From assembly GCF_900545205.1 (NCBI RefSeq), contig NZ_UQYC01000005.1:1-40956 (forward strand): 40,956 nucleotides of DNA, in the 5' to 3' direction. Under the pieces are notes generated by a model. That model made no database searches. It saw only the letters and a list, made by a program, of their open reading frames with translations, and was not told the origin of the DNA. The DNA is from an uncultured Veillonella sp. Lineage in GTDB: Bacteria; Bacillota; Negativicutes; Veillonellales; Veillonellaceae. Below, piece after piece: positions 1 through 7,857 of this stretch. The translations under genes and the position numbers were made by a program. Positions within the stretch are counted from its first letter, which is position 1. Each line of letters opens with the position of its first letter.

Positions 1-6
1 CGTATG

Positions 7-11
7 CCTCC
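7..11 (-). promoter_or_regulatory. Ribosome binding site for a gene just outside the window (probably nusA)
   Basis: On the minus strand GGAGG lies a few bases after the rimP stop and is followed by GCATACG at the window edge. In most bacteria rimP is followed by nusA, so this is probably the nusA ribosome binding site. The start codon itself is not in the window. Confidence 0.45.
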
Positions 12-16
12 ATATA

Positions 17-475
17 TTAAAAATCAAGATGTAATCGAATTTGTGCAATGGCAGACCGTTCGAATGTCATACTTTCACCATTGATAGTAAAATCGATAGT
101 TGTGTCTGTAAAACCTTCTAATGCACCAGTAAATTGTTTACTGCCATTAATCGGTTTAAATAGCTGAATATCAACATCACGACCATTATAGCGAATCAAG
201 TCCTTATCCTTCTTAAGAACTCGATCTAGGCCTGGAGAAGATACTTCCAATAAATAGTTTTCCGTAATTGGATCCTTTTCGTCGAGGACAGCACTTAGTT
301 TTTCGCTAACCATCTGACAATCATCCAAATCTACACCACCTGGTTTATCAAGGTAGACACGCAAATACCAATCGCGTTCACGAATGTAATCTACATCGAC
401 TAGTTCCATTTCGGTGCCGGCTATAATACCTTCAACTACAGAGGATACAAATTCCTCTACTGCTTCTCTCTTCAT
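17..475 (-). CDS. rimP: Ribosome maturation factor RimP
   Basis: RimP binds the free 30S subunit and helps its late assembly. The 152-residue product (start chosen at 475) has the two-domain RimP layout: an N-terminal alpha/beta part with ELVDVDY and LRVYLDKPGGVDLDDC, then the hallmark YLLEVSSPGLDRVL (about residues 75-88), and a C-terminal SH3-like barrel. Length fits the family (about 150). The start at 475 (MKREAV) sits 8 nt after AAGGAGG; an in-frame ATG at 481 is too close to the Shine-Dalgarno, and the longer open frame to 565 runs through it. It is probably the first gene of a rimP-nusA-infB type operon that leaves the window. A hairpin at 553-578 lies in its leader. Confidence 0.93.
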   Translation of the reverse strand: MKREAVEEFVSSVVEGIIAGTEMELVDVDYIRERDWYLRVYLDKPGGVDLDDCQMVSEKLSAVLDEKDPITENYLLEVSSPGLDRVLKKDKDLIRYNGRDVDIQLFKPINGSKQFTGALEGFTDTTIDFTINGESMTFERSAIAQIRLHLDF

Positions 476-552
476 AGCCATCGCCTCCTTCATTACTACA
501 TCTTGTATATATCTCTTTTTTTCAAATACCTTAATTAGGCTAATCATAAATG

Positions 553-578
553 AAAGAGTGGACATAAGCCCACTCTTT
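553..578 (-). terminator. Hairpin between the 231-aa gene and rimP
   Basis: Perfect 9-bp arms AAAGAGTGG / CCACTCTTT with an 8-nt loop. On the minus strand the stem is followed by TTTCATTTATG, a weak U-tract, so it may be a terminator for the upstream genes or a leader structure of the rimP operon. The rest of 579-739 is AT-rich with no gene that I can see. Confidence 0.45.
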
Positions 579-739
579 TAAAAGATTTATATAAAAGTCA
601 TATATAGTATATCACATTTGCTGTGTATATACAAATTCTACGCTTTCTTATGGGCTTTAACCAAACATTCCCACTTAGATTATTTCATATGAATATAAAA
701 TAACTCAAAAAATAGCATAGTCATATATAATGATTATCC

Positions 740-1435
740 TTAGTCGACGCGTTCATTTAATCCTTTTAATATAGGACCCAAATGTTCACGTAGAACTGTA
801 GTTAAATCATCTAAATTTTTAGCATCTAGGTGATGGTCTATTTCAGGATAATTTTTATAACGAAGTTCTGCAAAGTATTCATCTCGCAATTCGTTATAAT
901 ATAGCAATAATCCTGTACATTCGTCCATCTTACGATACTCACCGATAATAAAAGAACCATTAATCATCCGGATTGCATGAGCTGGATCAATATCACATAC
1001 AAAGCCTTCCAGTTCTTTAGGCATAACCTCGGAAAAATCCCATTCAGGAATGCCTCGACGACGATAGGTAAAGGTAAAGTTATTCGCTGGCTCTATTAAC
1101 ATATTAGTTAACCCTTTGACACAGCGATCTTGTAATCCTTGCCAAAACGACTCTAAATCAGCACGCACAAAAGAAATATCAACAAAGGAAAATAGTGGCA
1201 TTTCAATATGTACTGTATAGTCCTCTACCTCTTTATCATATAAGGCAGACCATCGCCACCCCAAATCATTTTGATAATGGAAAATAGGTACCTTTAATAC
1301 CTCTTCACCGACTCCGAGACGCTCAAGTAGTGCCGTATAATCAGCTTCATTGGACGCCACTAAGGTAAATCCCTCAATCTGCTGAGGCAACCATGAATAA
1401 TCTAATGCTTTACAAGCTTCAATAATCGTTTCCAT
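740..1435 (-). CDS. Hypothetical protein (231 aa)
   Basis: I do not recognise this protein. It is a soluble-looking, acidic 231-residue protein with many aromatic residues (for example YNELRDEYFAELRYKNY near the C-terminus), no signal peptide and no membrane segment. ATG at 1435 is preceded by GAGG at a good distance. Its start overlaps the last 17 nt of the lytic transglycosylase gene in another frame, which suggests translational coupling and a shared transcript with slt and perhaps coaE. A cell-wall-related role is only guilt by association. Confidence 0.75.
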   Translation of the reverse strand: METIIEACKALDYSWLPQQIEGFTLVASNEADYTALLERLGVGEEVLKVPIFHYQNDLGWRWSALYDKEVEDYTVHIEMPLFSFVDISFVRADLESFWQGLQDRCVKGLTNMLIEPANNFTFTYRRRGIPEWDFSEVMPKELEGFVCDIDPAHAIRMINGSFIIGEYRKMDECTGLLLYYNELRDEYFAELRYKNYPEIDHHLDAKNLDDLTTVLREHLGPILKGLNERVD

Positions 1436-1973
1436 ATAATGCCTCGTACTTTTCTTGATACTGTAAGACAGCTTTTACATAGCTACGCGTTTCAGGAAAA
1501 GGTATGGTATCAACCATGCCATTCCATTTATTCTCATTGAGCCAAGATTCAACATGACCACGTCCCGCATTGTACGCAGCTAACGCCTGCACCTCATCAC
1601 CATTAAATTCCTTTAACAAATGACCTAGGTACCATGTACCTAACTCAATATTAGTTTCCGGCTCTTTTAACTGGCGATCTGTATAGTTTCCATGTCCAAC
1701 TTGTTGAGCTACCCATCGCGCTGTATCTGGCATAAGTTGCATCAATCCAAGAGCGCCGGTTTCAGATTCCGCAGTATTCTTATATTTACTTTCAGCTAAG
1801 ATAACACTAGCCACTAAGGAAGGTGGTACTTGTTCCTTATCAGCTGCAGCCATCACTACATCTCTATAGTTAAAGGGGTACGCCACTTGACGCGCTATAG
1901 GATCATCTAAATGAGTAAAATAAAACCACCCAAGTACGACGCACGATAGCGCCGTTGCCGTTGCACGTTTCAT
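1419..1973 (-). CDS. Lytic transglycosylase, SLT domain
   Basis: Cleaves the MurNAc-GlcNAc bond of peptidoglycan to leave 1,6-anhydro-MurNAc; the active site is expected in the periplasm. The 184-aa product (start 1973, after a GGGGGA-type ribosome binding site) begins with a short charged N-terminus and a hydrophobic segment (about residues 7-20) that serves as signal or anchor. The SLT fold follows: VILAESKYKN with putative catalytic Glu61, then ETGALGLMQLMPDTA and ALAAYNAGRGHVESWL, all classic family-23 motifs. It lies downstream of coaE; its stop overlaps the start of the 231-aa gene by 17 nt. It is one of the smallest forms, almost just the catalytic domain. Confidence 0.93.
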   Translation of the reverse strand: MKRATATALSCVVLGWFYFTHLDDPIARQVAYPFNYRDVVMAAADKEQVPPSLVASVILAESKYKNTAESETGALGLMQLMPDTARWVAQQVGHGNYTDRQLKEPETNIELGTWYLGHLLKEFNGDEVQALAAYNAGRGHVESWLNENKWNGMVDTIPFPETRSYVKAVLQYQEKYEALYGNDY

Positions 1974-2075
1974 ATATCCCCCTTTCCTTACACAATCTTT
2001 ATCCGATTTTGATATCGGTACAATATAGTAATACACCAAATGGTAGGTTACTATTATATAAAATTTTATGGGCTT

Positions 2076-2084
2076 ATTATACCA
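2076..2084 (-). promoter_or_regulatory. Possible extended -10 promoter for the lytic transglycosylase
   Basis: On the minus strand TGG-TATAAT forms an extended -10 (TGnTATAAT) in the 156-nt gap between coaE and the transglycosylase. No good -35 is seen. Confidence 0.4.
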
Positions 2085-2129
2085 TTTAATACTAATTTTT
2101 ATATACCAATTTTAGTACATAATAGGTAA

Positions 2130-2744
2130 TTATTTTGATTCTTGTAAAACTGTCTCTATACGCTCATTCCAAATAGTATTCAACTGTACTGTTAAATCAT
2201 GAGGCGTACCATTATTATCAACGATTATATCTGCATAGGCACGTTTATCATCAAGCCGCATTTGACTATTAATACGAGCAAGGGCATCCTCTCTCGTATA
2301 TCCATTACGACTCATTAAACGTTCGATTTGAGTCGTTTCATTCACATATACGAGCCACACCTCATCCATCATGGTATACCATTCCCCTTCGATGAGTAAT
2401 GGAATATCATAGATTAAAATTGGCGTATTTCCTTGTTCATATTGAGATGTCAACTCCATAATACGATTGCGTATATGTGTTTTTAGACAGCTATTTAATA
2501 ATTGTCGTTTTTCTTCATTGTGAAAGACTATAGCACCAAGCGCTTCACGATTGAGTGTGCCGTCAGCATGTAAAACATTAGAACCAAAGGTCTCTACAAT
2601 AGCTTGTAAGCCCTCAGTCCCCGGCTCCACTACTTCACGAGCTACAATATCAGCATCGATATAGGGTATTCCTTTGTCCTTAAAATAGGTAAGGACTGTA
2701 CTCTTGCCTGATGCAATACCACCAGTTAAGCCTATTTTAAACAT
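2130..2744 (-). CDS. coaE: Dephospho-CoA kinase
   Basis: Last step of coenzyme A synthesis: phosphorylates the 3'-OH of dephospho-CoA with ATP. The 204-aa protein opens with the P-loop GLTGGIASGKST (residues 5-16), followed by the DADIVAREVV segment that binds the acceptor, then the lid region and the IYDIPLLIE motif; length is normal for the family. The ATG at 2744 follows AGAAGG. The gene lies 34 nt downstream of polA, a pairing often seen in Firmicutes, so both are probably co-transcribed. Confidence 0.96.
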   Translation of the reverse strand: MFKIGLTGGIASGKSTVLTYFKDKGIPYIDADIVAREVVEPGTEGLQAIVETFGSNVLHADGTLNREALGAIVFHNEEKRQLLNSCLKTHIRNRIMELTSQYEQGNTPILIYDIPLLIEGEWYTMMDEVWLVYVNETTQIERLMSRNGYTREDALARINSQMRLDDKRAYADIIVDNNGTPHDLTVQLNTIWNERIETVLQESK

Positions 2745-2778
2745 ATATACCTTCTAACACGTAATACTATCAATTAAA

Positions 2779-5400
2779 CTATTTTACCAATGCCCAGTTC
2801 TCAGCATGATGCACATCTACAATAAGAGGAACCTGTAATTCTACTACAGATTGCATTGTAGAACGCAATAATTCTTCAACTGCGTCTAATTCTTCATTCA
2901 CTACTTCTAATACAAGTTCGTCATGTACTTGTAATAAAAGTCGAGATTTAAAGTTTCCTTCCTCTAGCTTTTGCTCAACTTGGTTCATTGCTAACTTGAT
3001 AATATCTGCAGCAGTACCTTGAATTGGTGTATTCATCGCCGTACGTTCAGCAAAGGAACGACGGTTAAAGTTGCGGCTATTAATATCAGGAAGTTCGCGT
3101 TGACGGCCGAACATAGTGCGAACCTTACCAGTTTCATGGGCCTCCTGAACCATACGATCCATGTACTCTTTAACCTTAGGATAACGGCTAAAGTATAAGT
3201 CAATATAGTTTTTAGCTTCTCCCCGTGTGATACCAAGGTCGCGAGATAAGCCAAAGTCAGAAATACCATAAATAATACCAAAGTTAATAGCCTTTGCATG
3301 AGAACGCTCTTCGCTTGTTACCTCATCTTGAGATTTACCTAGTACCTCTGCTGCAGTAAAGCGATGAATATCCTTACCATCAACGAAAGCTTTAATCAAC
3401 GCTTCATCGCCAGAAAGATGTGCTAAAATACGTAACTCAATTTGAGAATAATCGGCACTCACTAATGTGTCATACCCTGCACCTGGATAGAATAAGGCAC
3501 GAATTTCACGGCCTTTTTCTGTACGAACAGGAATGTTTTGTAAGTTAGGATCAGAGGAACTAAGACGACCTGTAGCCGTAACCATTTGATTAAAGGTAGT
3601 ATGAATACGCTTAGTCTTATCATTAATAAGGACTGCTAATCCTTCACAATAGGTAGATACTAATTTTGCTACAGAACGGTATGCCAAGATTTTTTCCACG
3701 ATTGGACTCTCATTACGTAGCATATCAAGTACTTCAGCATCTGTAGAATATCCAGTCTTAGTTTTCTTAATAACTGGCAAGTTCATCTTTTCGAACAAGA
3801 TGACCCCCAACTGTTTTGGAGAGTTTATGTTGAAAGTTTCACCAGCAAGATCATAAATCTCTTGTTGTACTTGGGCTAATTCATCTTTAAAGCGAGCTGT
3901 CGTTTCAGCCAGCTTATTTGTATCAATGTATATACCATTTTTCTCCATTACTACTAATGTATGAATCAATGGCAACTCAATAGTTTCATATAAAGACCAT
4001 AACTCTTCACGTCGAGCAGATTCACAAGCTACATCATTCATAGCAAGTAAAGCTTTCACCATAGATACGCACTCTACATCTACGCTACCGCTAGCAATGC
4101 TAGGCACAGAGAAACGTTCCGTTAAATATAGATAACCATAGTTAGTACGTGTTGGATCTAACAAGTATGCTAGAAGAGACATATCATGGATACGTGCAGT
4201 GTTATCATCATTAAACAAAGAGATTTCAGCTGGTGACTCTTTACCTAATGCTTCTATTAGTTCTTTTGTTTGAGTAGTAACAATGGCCTTAGCCCCTTGT
4301 AATACTGCTAGAACAGCCTTTGTATCATTTGTTTTAACGATAGTATCACCATTAGAAAGATAGGTAGTCTCGATTGTTCTAAATGGAGTTTTTCCATCGA
4401 GCACAACATGAACTGCTACTGTTTTATCTGTATAGAAGTCAGGAGTTAGAGCCTTAGCATCAGCTAAATCGTCTAGAGAAATTTCCTCTTGTGGTGCAAA
4501 TAAAGAACCAAAATCACCAAAAGCGGATTCTTCTCCACCCATTACTTGTACAATACGAGGTGTTAATTTAGTAAACCCAAGAGTTTCGAATAAAGGCTGT
4601 ACTTCAGAGGTATGAAAATTCTGTACAAAGTCTTCAACCTTATAGGATAAATCCATATCTGTTTTGATAGTTGCTAAATCACGAGACAAGAACGCTAAGT
4701 CTTTATTTTCTACAAGTCGCTCTTTTAATTTCTTACCAGAAATATCTTCAATATGGTCATATACAGACTCAAGATTACCGTATTCTGTAATCAATTTAAG
4801 AGCCGTTTTTTCACCTACACCTGGTACACCTGGAATGTTATCGGAAGTATCCCCCATAAGAGCTTTCATTTCGATAACCTTATCAGGACCATAACCATAA
4901 AGTTCCTCCATGTTATCAAGAGTAACCTCTAACATGTCAGAAATGCCTTTTTTAGTTAGGAATACATGACTATGCTCTGTTACGAGTTGAAGGTTATCGC
5001 GGTCACCAGTAATAATTTTAACAGCCATTTCTGGTGTACCAAATTTCTTACTCAACGATCCTAGAATATCGTCCCCTTCAAAACCTTCTTCTTCAATAAC
5101 ACAAATGCCCAACGCTTTTAATACATCTTGAATAAGGCTAAATTGAGGTCGTAAATCCTCTGGTGCATCTGGACGATTACCTTTATATTCGCTGTACATT
5201 TCTGTACGGAATGTCTGACGACCTTTATCAAAGGCTACTGCAATATAATCCGGATTGATTTCTTCGTACAATTTAATGAGCATCGTTAAGAAACCGTACA
5301 CCGCATTCGTTGGAGTACCTAAAGCAGACTTCAACGGTGGTAATGCAAAGAATGCACGGAATAACAAACTACTGCCATCTATAATCATTAATTTTTTCAT
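2779..5400 (-). CDS. polA: DNA polymerase I
   Basis: Fills gaps and removes RNA primers in replication and repair. The 873-aa product has an N-terminal 5'-3' exonuclease (about 1-290; MIIDGSSLLFRAFFAL, EGFEGDDILGSL, MGDTSDNIPGVPGVGEKTA), a degenerate 3'-5' exonuclease-like domain (about 300-470) and the family A polymerase domain with motif A (SADYSQIELRILAHLSGD), motif B (KAINFGIIYG) and motif C (LLLQVHDELVLEV). The DxE signature of active proofreading domains is not visible, so proofreading is probably lost, as in Bacillus and Thermus enzymes. Start ATG at 5400 follows GAGGTG; an in-frame GTG at 5412 lies inside that site. A TATAAT at 5428-5433 may be its -10. Confidence 0.97.
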   Translation of the reverse strand: MKKLMIIDGSSLLFRAFFALPPLKSALGTPTNAVYGFLTMLIKLYEEINPDYIAVAFDKGRQTFRTEMYSEYKGNRPDAPEDLRPQFSLIQDVLKALGICVIEEEGFEGDDILGSLSKKFGTPEMAVKIITGDRDNLQLVTEHSHVFLTKKGISDMLEVTLDNMEELYGYGPDKVIEMKALMGDTSDNIPGVPGVGEKTALKLITEYGNLESVYDHIEDISGKKLKERLVENKDLAFLSRDLATIKTDMDLSYKVEDFVQNFHTSEVQPLFETLGFTKLTPRIVQVMGGEESAFGDFGSLFAPQEEISLDDLADAKALTPDFYTDKTVAVHVVLDGKTPFRTIETTYLSNGDTIVKTNDTKAVLAVLQGAKAIVTTQTKELIEALGKESPAEISLFNDDNTARIHDMSLLAYLLDPTRTNYGYLYLTERFSVPSIASGSVDVECVSMVKALLAMNDVACESARREELWSLYETIELPLIHTLVVMEKNGIYIDTNKLAETTARFKDELAQVQQEIYDLAGETFNINSPKQLGVILFEKMNLPVIKKTKTGYSTDAEVLDMLRNESPIVEKILAYRSVAKLVSTYCEGLAVLINDKTKRIHTTFNQMVTATGRLSSSDPNLQNIPVRTEKGREIRALFYPGAGYDTLVSADYSQIELRILAHLSGDEALIKAFVDGKDIHRFTAAEVLGKSQDEVTSEERSHAKAINFGIIYGISDFGLSRDLGITRGEAKNYIDLYFSRYPKVKEYMDRMVQEAHETGKVRTMFGRQRELPDINSRNFNRRSFAERTAMNTPIQGTAADIIKLAMNQVEQKLEEGNFKSRLLLQVHDELVLEVVNEELDAVEELLRSTMQSVVELQVPLIVDVHHAENWALVK

Positions 5401-5458
5401 AAGACACCTCACTTAATTCTATCCTTTATTATAACATAAGGTAACTTATTATATATGC

Positions 5459-5488
5459 AAAAAGGGACTCTCAATTGAGAGTCCCTTT
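5459..5488 (-). terminator. Rho-independent terminator downstream of rpsT (distal)
   Basis: Positions 5461-5488 are a perfect 28-bp palindrome (AAAGGGACTCTC / GAGAGTCCCTTT around AATT). On the minus strand it runs into TTTTTG. It separates rpsT from the polA promoter region. Confidence 0.85.
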
Positions 5489-5502
5489 GAAGATGTAGAT
5501 AT

Positions 5503-5542
5503 AAAAAAACAACCCCGTATCGCTAGGCAACAAGAGGTTGTT
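5503..5542 (-). terminator. Rho-independent terminator downstream of rpsT (proximal)
   Basis: Arms AACAACC (5508-5514) and GGTTGTT (5536-5542) enclose a 21-nt loop and are followed on the minus strand by a run of seven T. It begins about 10 nt after the rpsT stop. With the next hairpin it makes a tandem terminator. Confidence 0.7.
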
Positions 5543-5552
5543 GACGCTCAAA

Positions 5553-5813
5553 TTATAAAGCGTTTACTTTAGCTGCAAGATTGGATTTTTTGCGAGCTGC
5601 AGTGTTTTTATGAAGTACACCTTTGGAGGCTGCTTTATCAATTACGCTAGTAGCATGAACAAGTGCTTGTTTTGCTTCTTCTACTGCGCCTGCTTGAACA
5701 GCTTCAACGGTTTTACGAGCTGCTGTACGGATTTGAGATTTCACAGCGGCGTTTTTCGCACGACGTTCAGCATCCGTTTTTACGCTTCTAATACTGGATT
5801 TAATGTTTGGCAA
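5553..5813 (-). CDS. rpsT: 30S ribosomal protein S20
   Basis: Binds the 5' domain of 16S rRNA in the small subunit. With the start at TTG 5813 the protein is 86 aa and opens MPNIKSSIRSVK, which matches the family consensus; it is rich in Ala, Lys and Arg as expected. AAGGAGG lies 8 nt before the TTG. The only upstream in-frame candidate, GTG at 5822, is part of the Shine-Dalgarno itself, so TTG must be the start. E. coli rpsT also starts with UUG and S20 represses its own translation through it, so the rare start may be regulatory here too. Monocistronic: own promoter (5854-5882) and tandem terminators. Confidence 0.96.
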   Translation of the reverse strand: MPNIKSSIRSVKTDAERRAKNAAVKSQIRTAARKTVEAVQAGAVEEAKQALVHATSVIDKAASKGVLHKNTAARKKSNLAAKVNAL

Positions 5814-5853
5814 TTGAGTCACCTCCTTAAAAATCGTTTCTTATACCTGAATG

Positions 5854-5882
5854 ATTATATCATACTAGATATTGTGACGCAA
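5854..5882 (-). promoter_or_regulatory. rpsT promoter
   Basis: Minus-strand -35 TTGCGT (5877-5882) and -10 TATAAT (5854-5859) with a 17-nt spacer. This gives a short leader of roughly 35 nt ahead of the TTG start of rpsT. Confidence 0.8.
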
Positions 5883-5951
5883 GAACTTATTATAGGAAAA
5901 TATAGTTTATTCCTTAATAATAAAGCTTCTTTTTATCTATTACATTAGAAA

Positions 5952-7124
5952 TTATTTACTAAGTTTCTCTAAAAACGATGTTCCAATGCCCCATTGTTTT
6001 AAACCAAAGCTTTCTAAAACTGTTTCCCCAATGTCTGCAAAACTTTTTCTATCTCCAAGATTTATAGGCCCATTCATTCGTGGACTATATCCAAGAATAG
6101 GTACTAATTCACGGGTATGATCTGTCCCCTTCCAGGTTGGATCATTACCATGGTCCGCAGTAATAAGCAATAAATCGTCATCATTGAGCATTGGTATTAG
6201 CCCACCTAGTTGGTAATCAAAGTCTTCAATAGCTCGTTTATAGCCGTCCACATTCCTACGATGACCATAAAGACTATCAAATTCAACAAGGTTTACCATC
6301 ATAAGACCGTAATCAAATGTAGAGCCTAATAGATATGGAACCATATTCATGCCATGAGCATTAGATTTTGTAGGATAACTTTCATCCCAACCAACATGAG
6401 CATAAATATCTCCAATTTTACCAACTGCTACCGTTGGCACACCAGCATCTTGTAACTCTTGTTGTACCATCTTTTTCTCAGGCATACGACTATAATCATG
6501 ACGATTAGATGTGCGTACAAAACTACCAAGTTCACCAATAAATGGACGTGCTATGATACGACCTACATAGTAATCTCCAATGCAAACCTTATCACGGGTA
6601 ATTTGGCATATACGATATAGCTCATCTAAAGGAATCACATCCTCATGTGCTGCAATTTGAAATACAGAGTCTGCCGACGTATATACAATAGGTTTTCCCG
6701 TTTTAATATGCTCCGCACCAAGACGTTCAATAATTTCTGTACCAGATGCAACTTCATTACCTAAATAACCATAGCCTGTTTCCTTTGTAAAAGTATCCAT
6801 TAATTCTTTTGGAAAACCTTCGTAAAAGGTTGGGAATGGAACGGTAACAGGATGCCCCATCATTTCCCAATGGCCACTAGTCGTATCTTTACCGGTACTG
6901 AGCTCTGCCATACGGCCAAAAGCACCGTTAATGCTTTCACCAGTATCAGAAATATCAGCAATGCGACCTAAACCGATAGATTTTAAATTAGGACAATGAA
7001 TTTTACCTGCTGTCGATTCAATATGACCTAATGTATTAGAACCTTCATCACCAAATTTTGCAGCATCCACGGCATGACCAATACCAACAGAGTCCATAAC
7101 TAATAGGATAATTCGTTTAAACAT
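5952..7124 (-). CDS. deoB: Phosphopentomutase
   Basis: Interconverts (deoxy)ribose 1-phosphate and 5-phosphate, feeding nucleoside sugars into the pentose phosphate pathway. The 390-aa protein belongs to the alkaline phosphatase superfamily: N-terminal metal motif LVMDSVGIGH with Asp10, the DEGSNTLGH motif, the phospho-acceptor region TGKDTTSGHWEMMG, and C-terminal LLLITADHGNDPTWKGTDHTRE with metal-binding Asp and His. Length is typical. ATG at 7124 follows AGGAGG. It lies 21 nt after the Nudix gene and is almost certainly co-transcribed with it. Confidence 0.97.
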   Translation of the reverse strand: MFKRIILLVMDSVGIGHAVDAAKFGDEGSNTLGHIESTAGKIHCPNLKSIGLGRIADISDTGESINGAFGRMAELSTGKDTTSGHWEMMGHPVTVPFPTFYEGFPKELMDTFTKETGYGYLGNEVASGTEIIERLGAEHIKTGKPIVYTSADSVFQIAAHEDVIPLDELYRICQITRDKVCIGDYYVGRIIARPFIGELGSFVRTSNRHDYSRMPEKKMVQQELQDAGVPTVAVGKIGDIYAHVGWDESYPTKSNAHGMNMVPYLLGSTFDYGLMMVNLVEFDSLYGHRRNVDGYKRAIEDFDYQLGGLIPMLNDDDLLLITADHGNDPTWKGTDHTRELVPILGYSPRMNGPINLGDRKSFADIGETVLESFGLKQWGIGTSFLEKLSK

Positions 7125-7145
7125 ATATCCTCCTATTACGTACTA

Positions 7146-7679
7146 TTATTTGAGGTACGGCATTGCAAGCATAAGGGCTGCCAAAGATTTACTATCCTTA
7201 ATTTGCTCCGCCTTGATAGCCTCTAATAATTCAGGTAAAGTAAAGTATTCAAGTTCCACATATTCATCTGGATCCCAGTTAGTTTCGCCCATAGTAAGAT
7301 CTTTTGCTAAATATAAATGTAGCACTTCATTACAGAATCCAGGACTTGTTGCAATAGTCCCCAATGGAATCCATTGGTTCGCACGATACCCTGTTTCCTC
7401 TGCTAACTCACGTTTAGCGCAGTTTAGAGGCTCTTCATTAGAATCAAGTTTTCCTGCAGGGATTTCAAGTAAAGGCTGTTGCAAAGCATAACGGAATTGG
7501 CGTTCCATTACAATCTTATTATCTTCAGTAACAACCACAATAGCTGTTGCACCAGGATGATGAACAACCTCACGCCATGCTTCATTACCGTTAACATCAG
7601 CTATATCATAAGTAACTTTAATTAGTTTACCATCAAATTTCATTTCGCTAGATTTTTGTATCTCGTTGCTAATTGCCAT
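7146..7679 (-). CDS. Nudix hydrolase, ADP-ribose pyrophosphatase type
   Basis: Probably hydrolyses ADP-ribose or related ADP-sugars to AMP and a sugar phosphate. The 177-aa product (start 7679, 5 nt after AAGGAGG; upstream in-frame ATGs lack a site) carries a full Nudix box beginning at GKLDSNEE and ending RELAEETGY. The preceding QPLLEIPAGKLD and the following NEVLHLYLAKDL are typical of the ADPRase (NudF/YqkG) subfamily. Ribose 5-phosphate from ADP-ribose would be chemically adjacent to the deoB reaction of the next gene, which supports the assignment. Confidence 0.92.
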   Translation of the reverse strand: MAISNEIQKSSEMKFDGKLIKVTYDIADVNGNEAWREVVHHPGATAIVVVTEDNKIVMERQFRYALQQPLLEIPAGKLDSNEEPLNCAKRELAEETGYRANQWIPLGTIATSPGFCNEVLHLYLAKDLTMGETNWDPDEYVELEYFTLPELLEAIKAEQIKDSKSLAALMLAMPYLK

Positions 7680-7707
7680 AATTGCCTCCTTATAGTTCAT
7701 ACATATC

Positions 7708-7716
7708 ATGATACCA
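7708..7716 (-). promoter_or_regulatory. Possible extended -10 promoter for the Nudix-deoB operon
   Basis: Minus-strand TGG-TATCAT fits an extended -10 (TGnTATnAT) about 30 nt before the Nudix start. No clear -35. The rest of the gap to 7857 is AT-rich and shows no gene and no obvious terminator for the ATPase-TOPRIM gene. Confidence 0.35.
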
Positions 7717-7857
7717 CAGAAAGAGTTAGATATATAATAATCATTAGCGAAGACTTACTATTTATAAACTCATATACAAAAAGTGGGTACATATAAATAC
7801 AGCTCGTTTAAACTTTATAAATATATAATAGTTTTCAAACTAATCACTCACTAAAAT

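Noticed and set aside
3033..3299. 88-aa frame inside polA
   Set aside because: Hydrophobic shadow frame inside the conserved polymerase domain; no start signal.
5610..5948. 112-aa plus-strand frame antisense to rpsT
   Set aside because: Covers the S20 gene and its promoter in antisense; composition is typical of a shadow.
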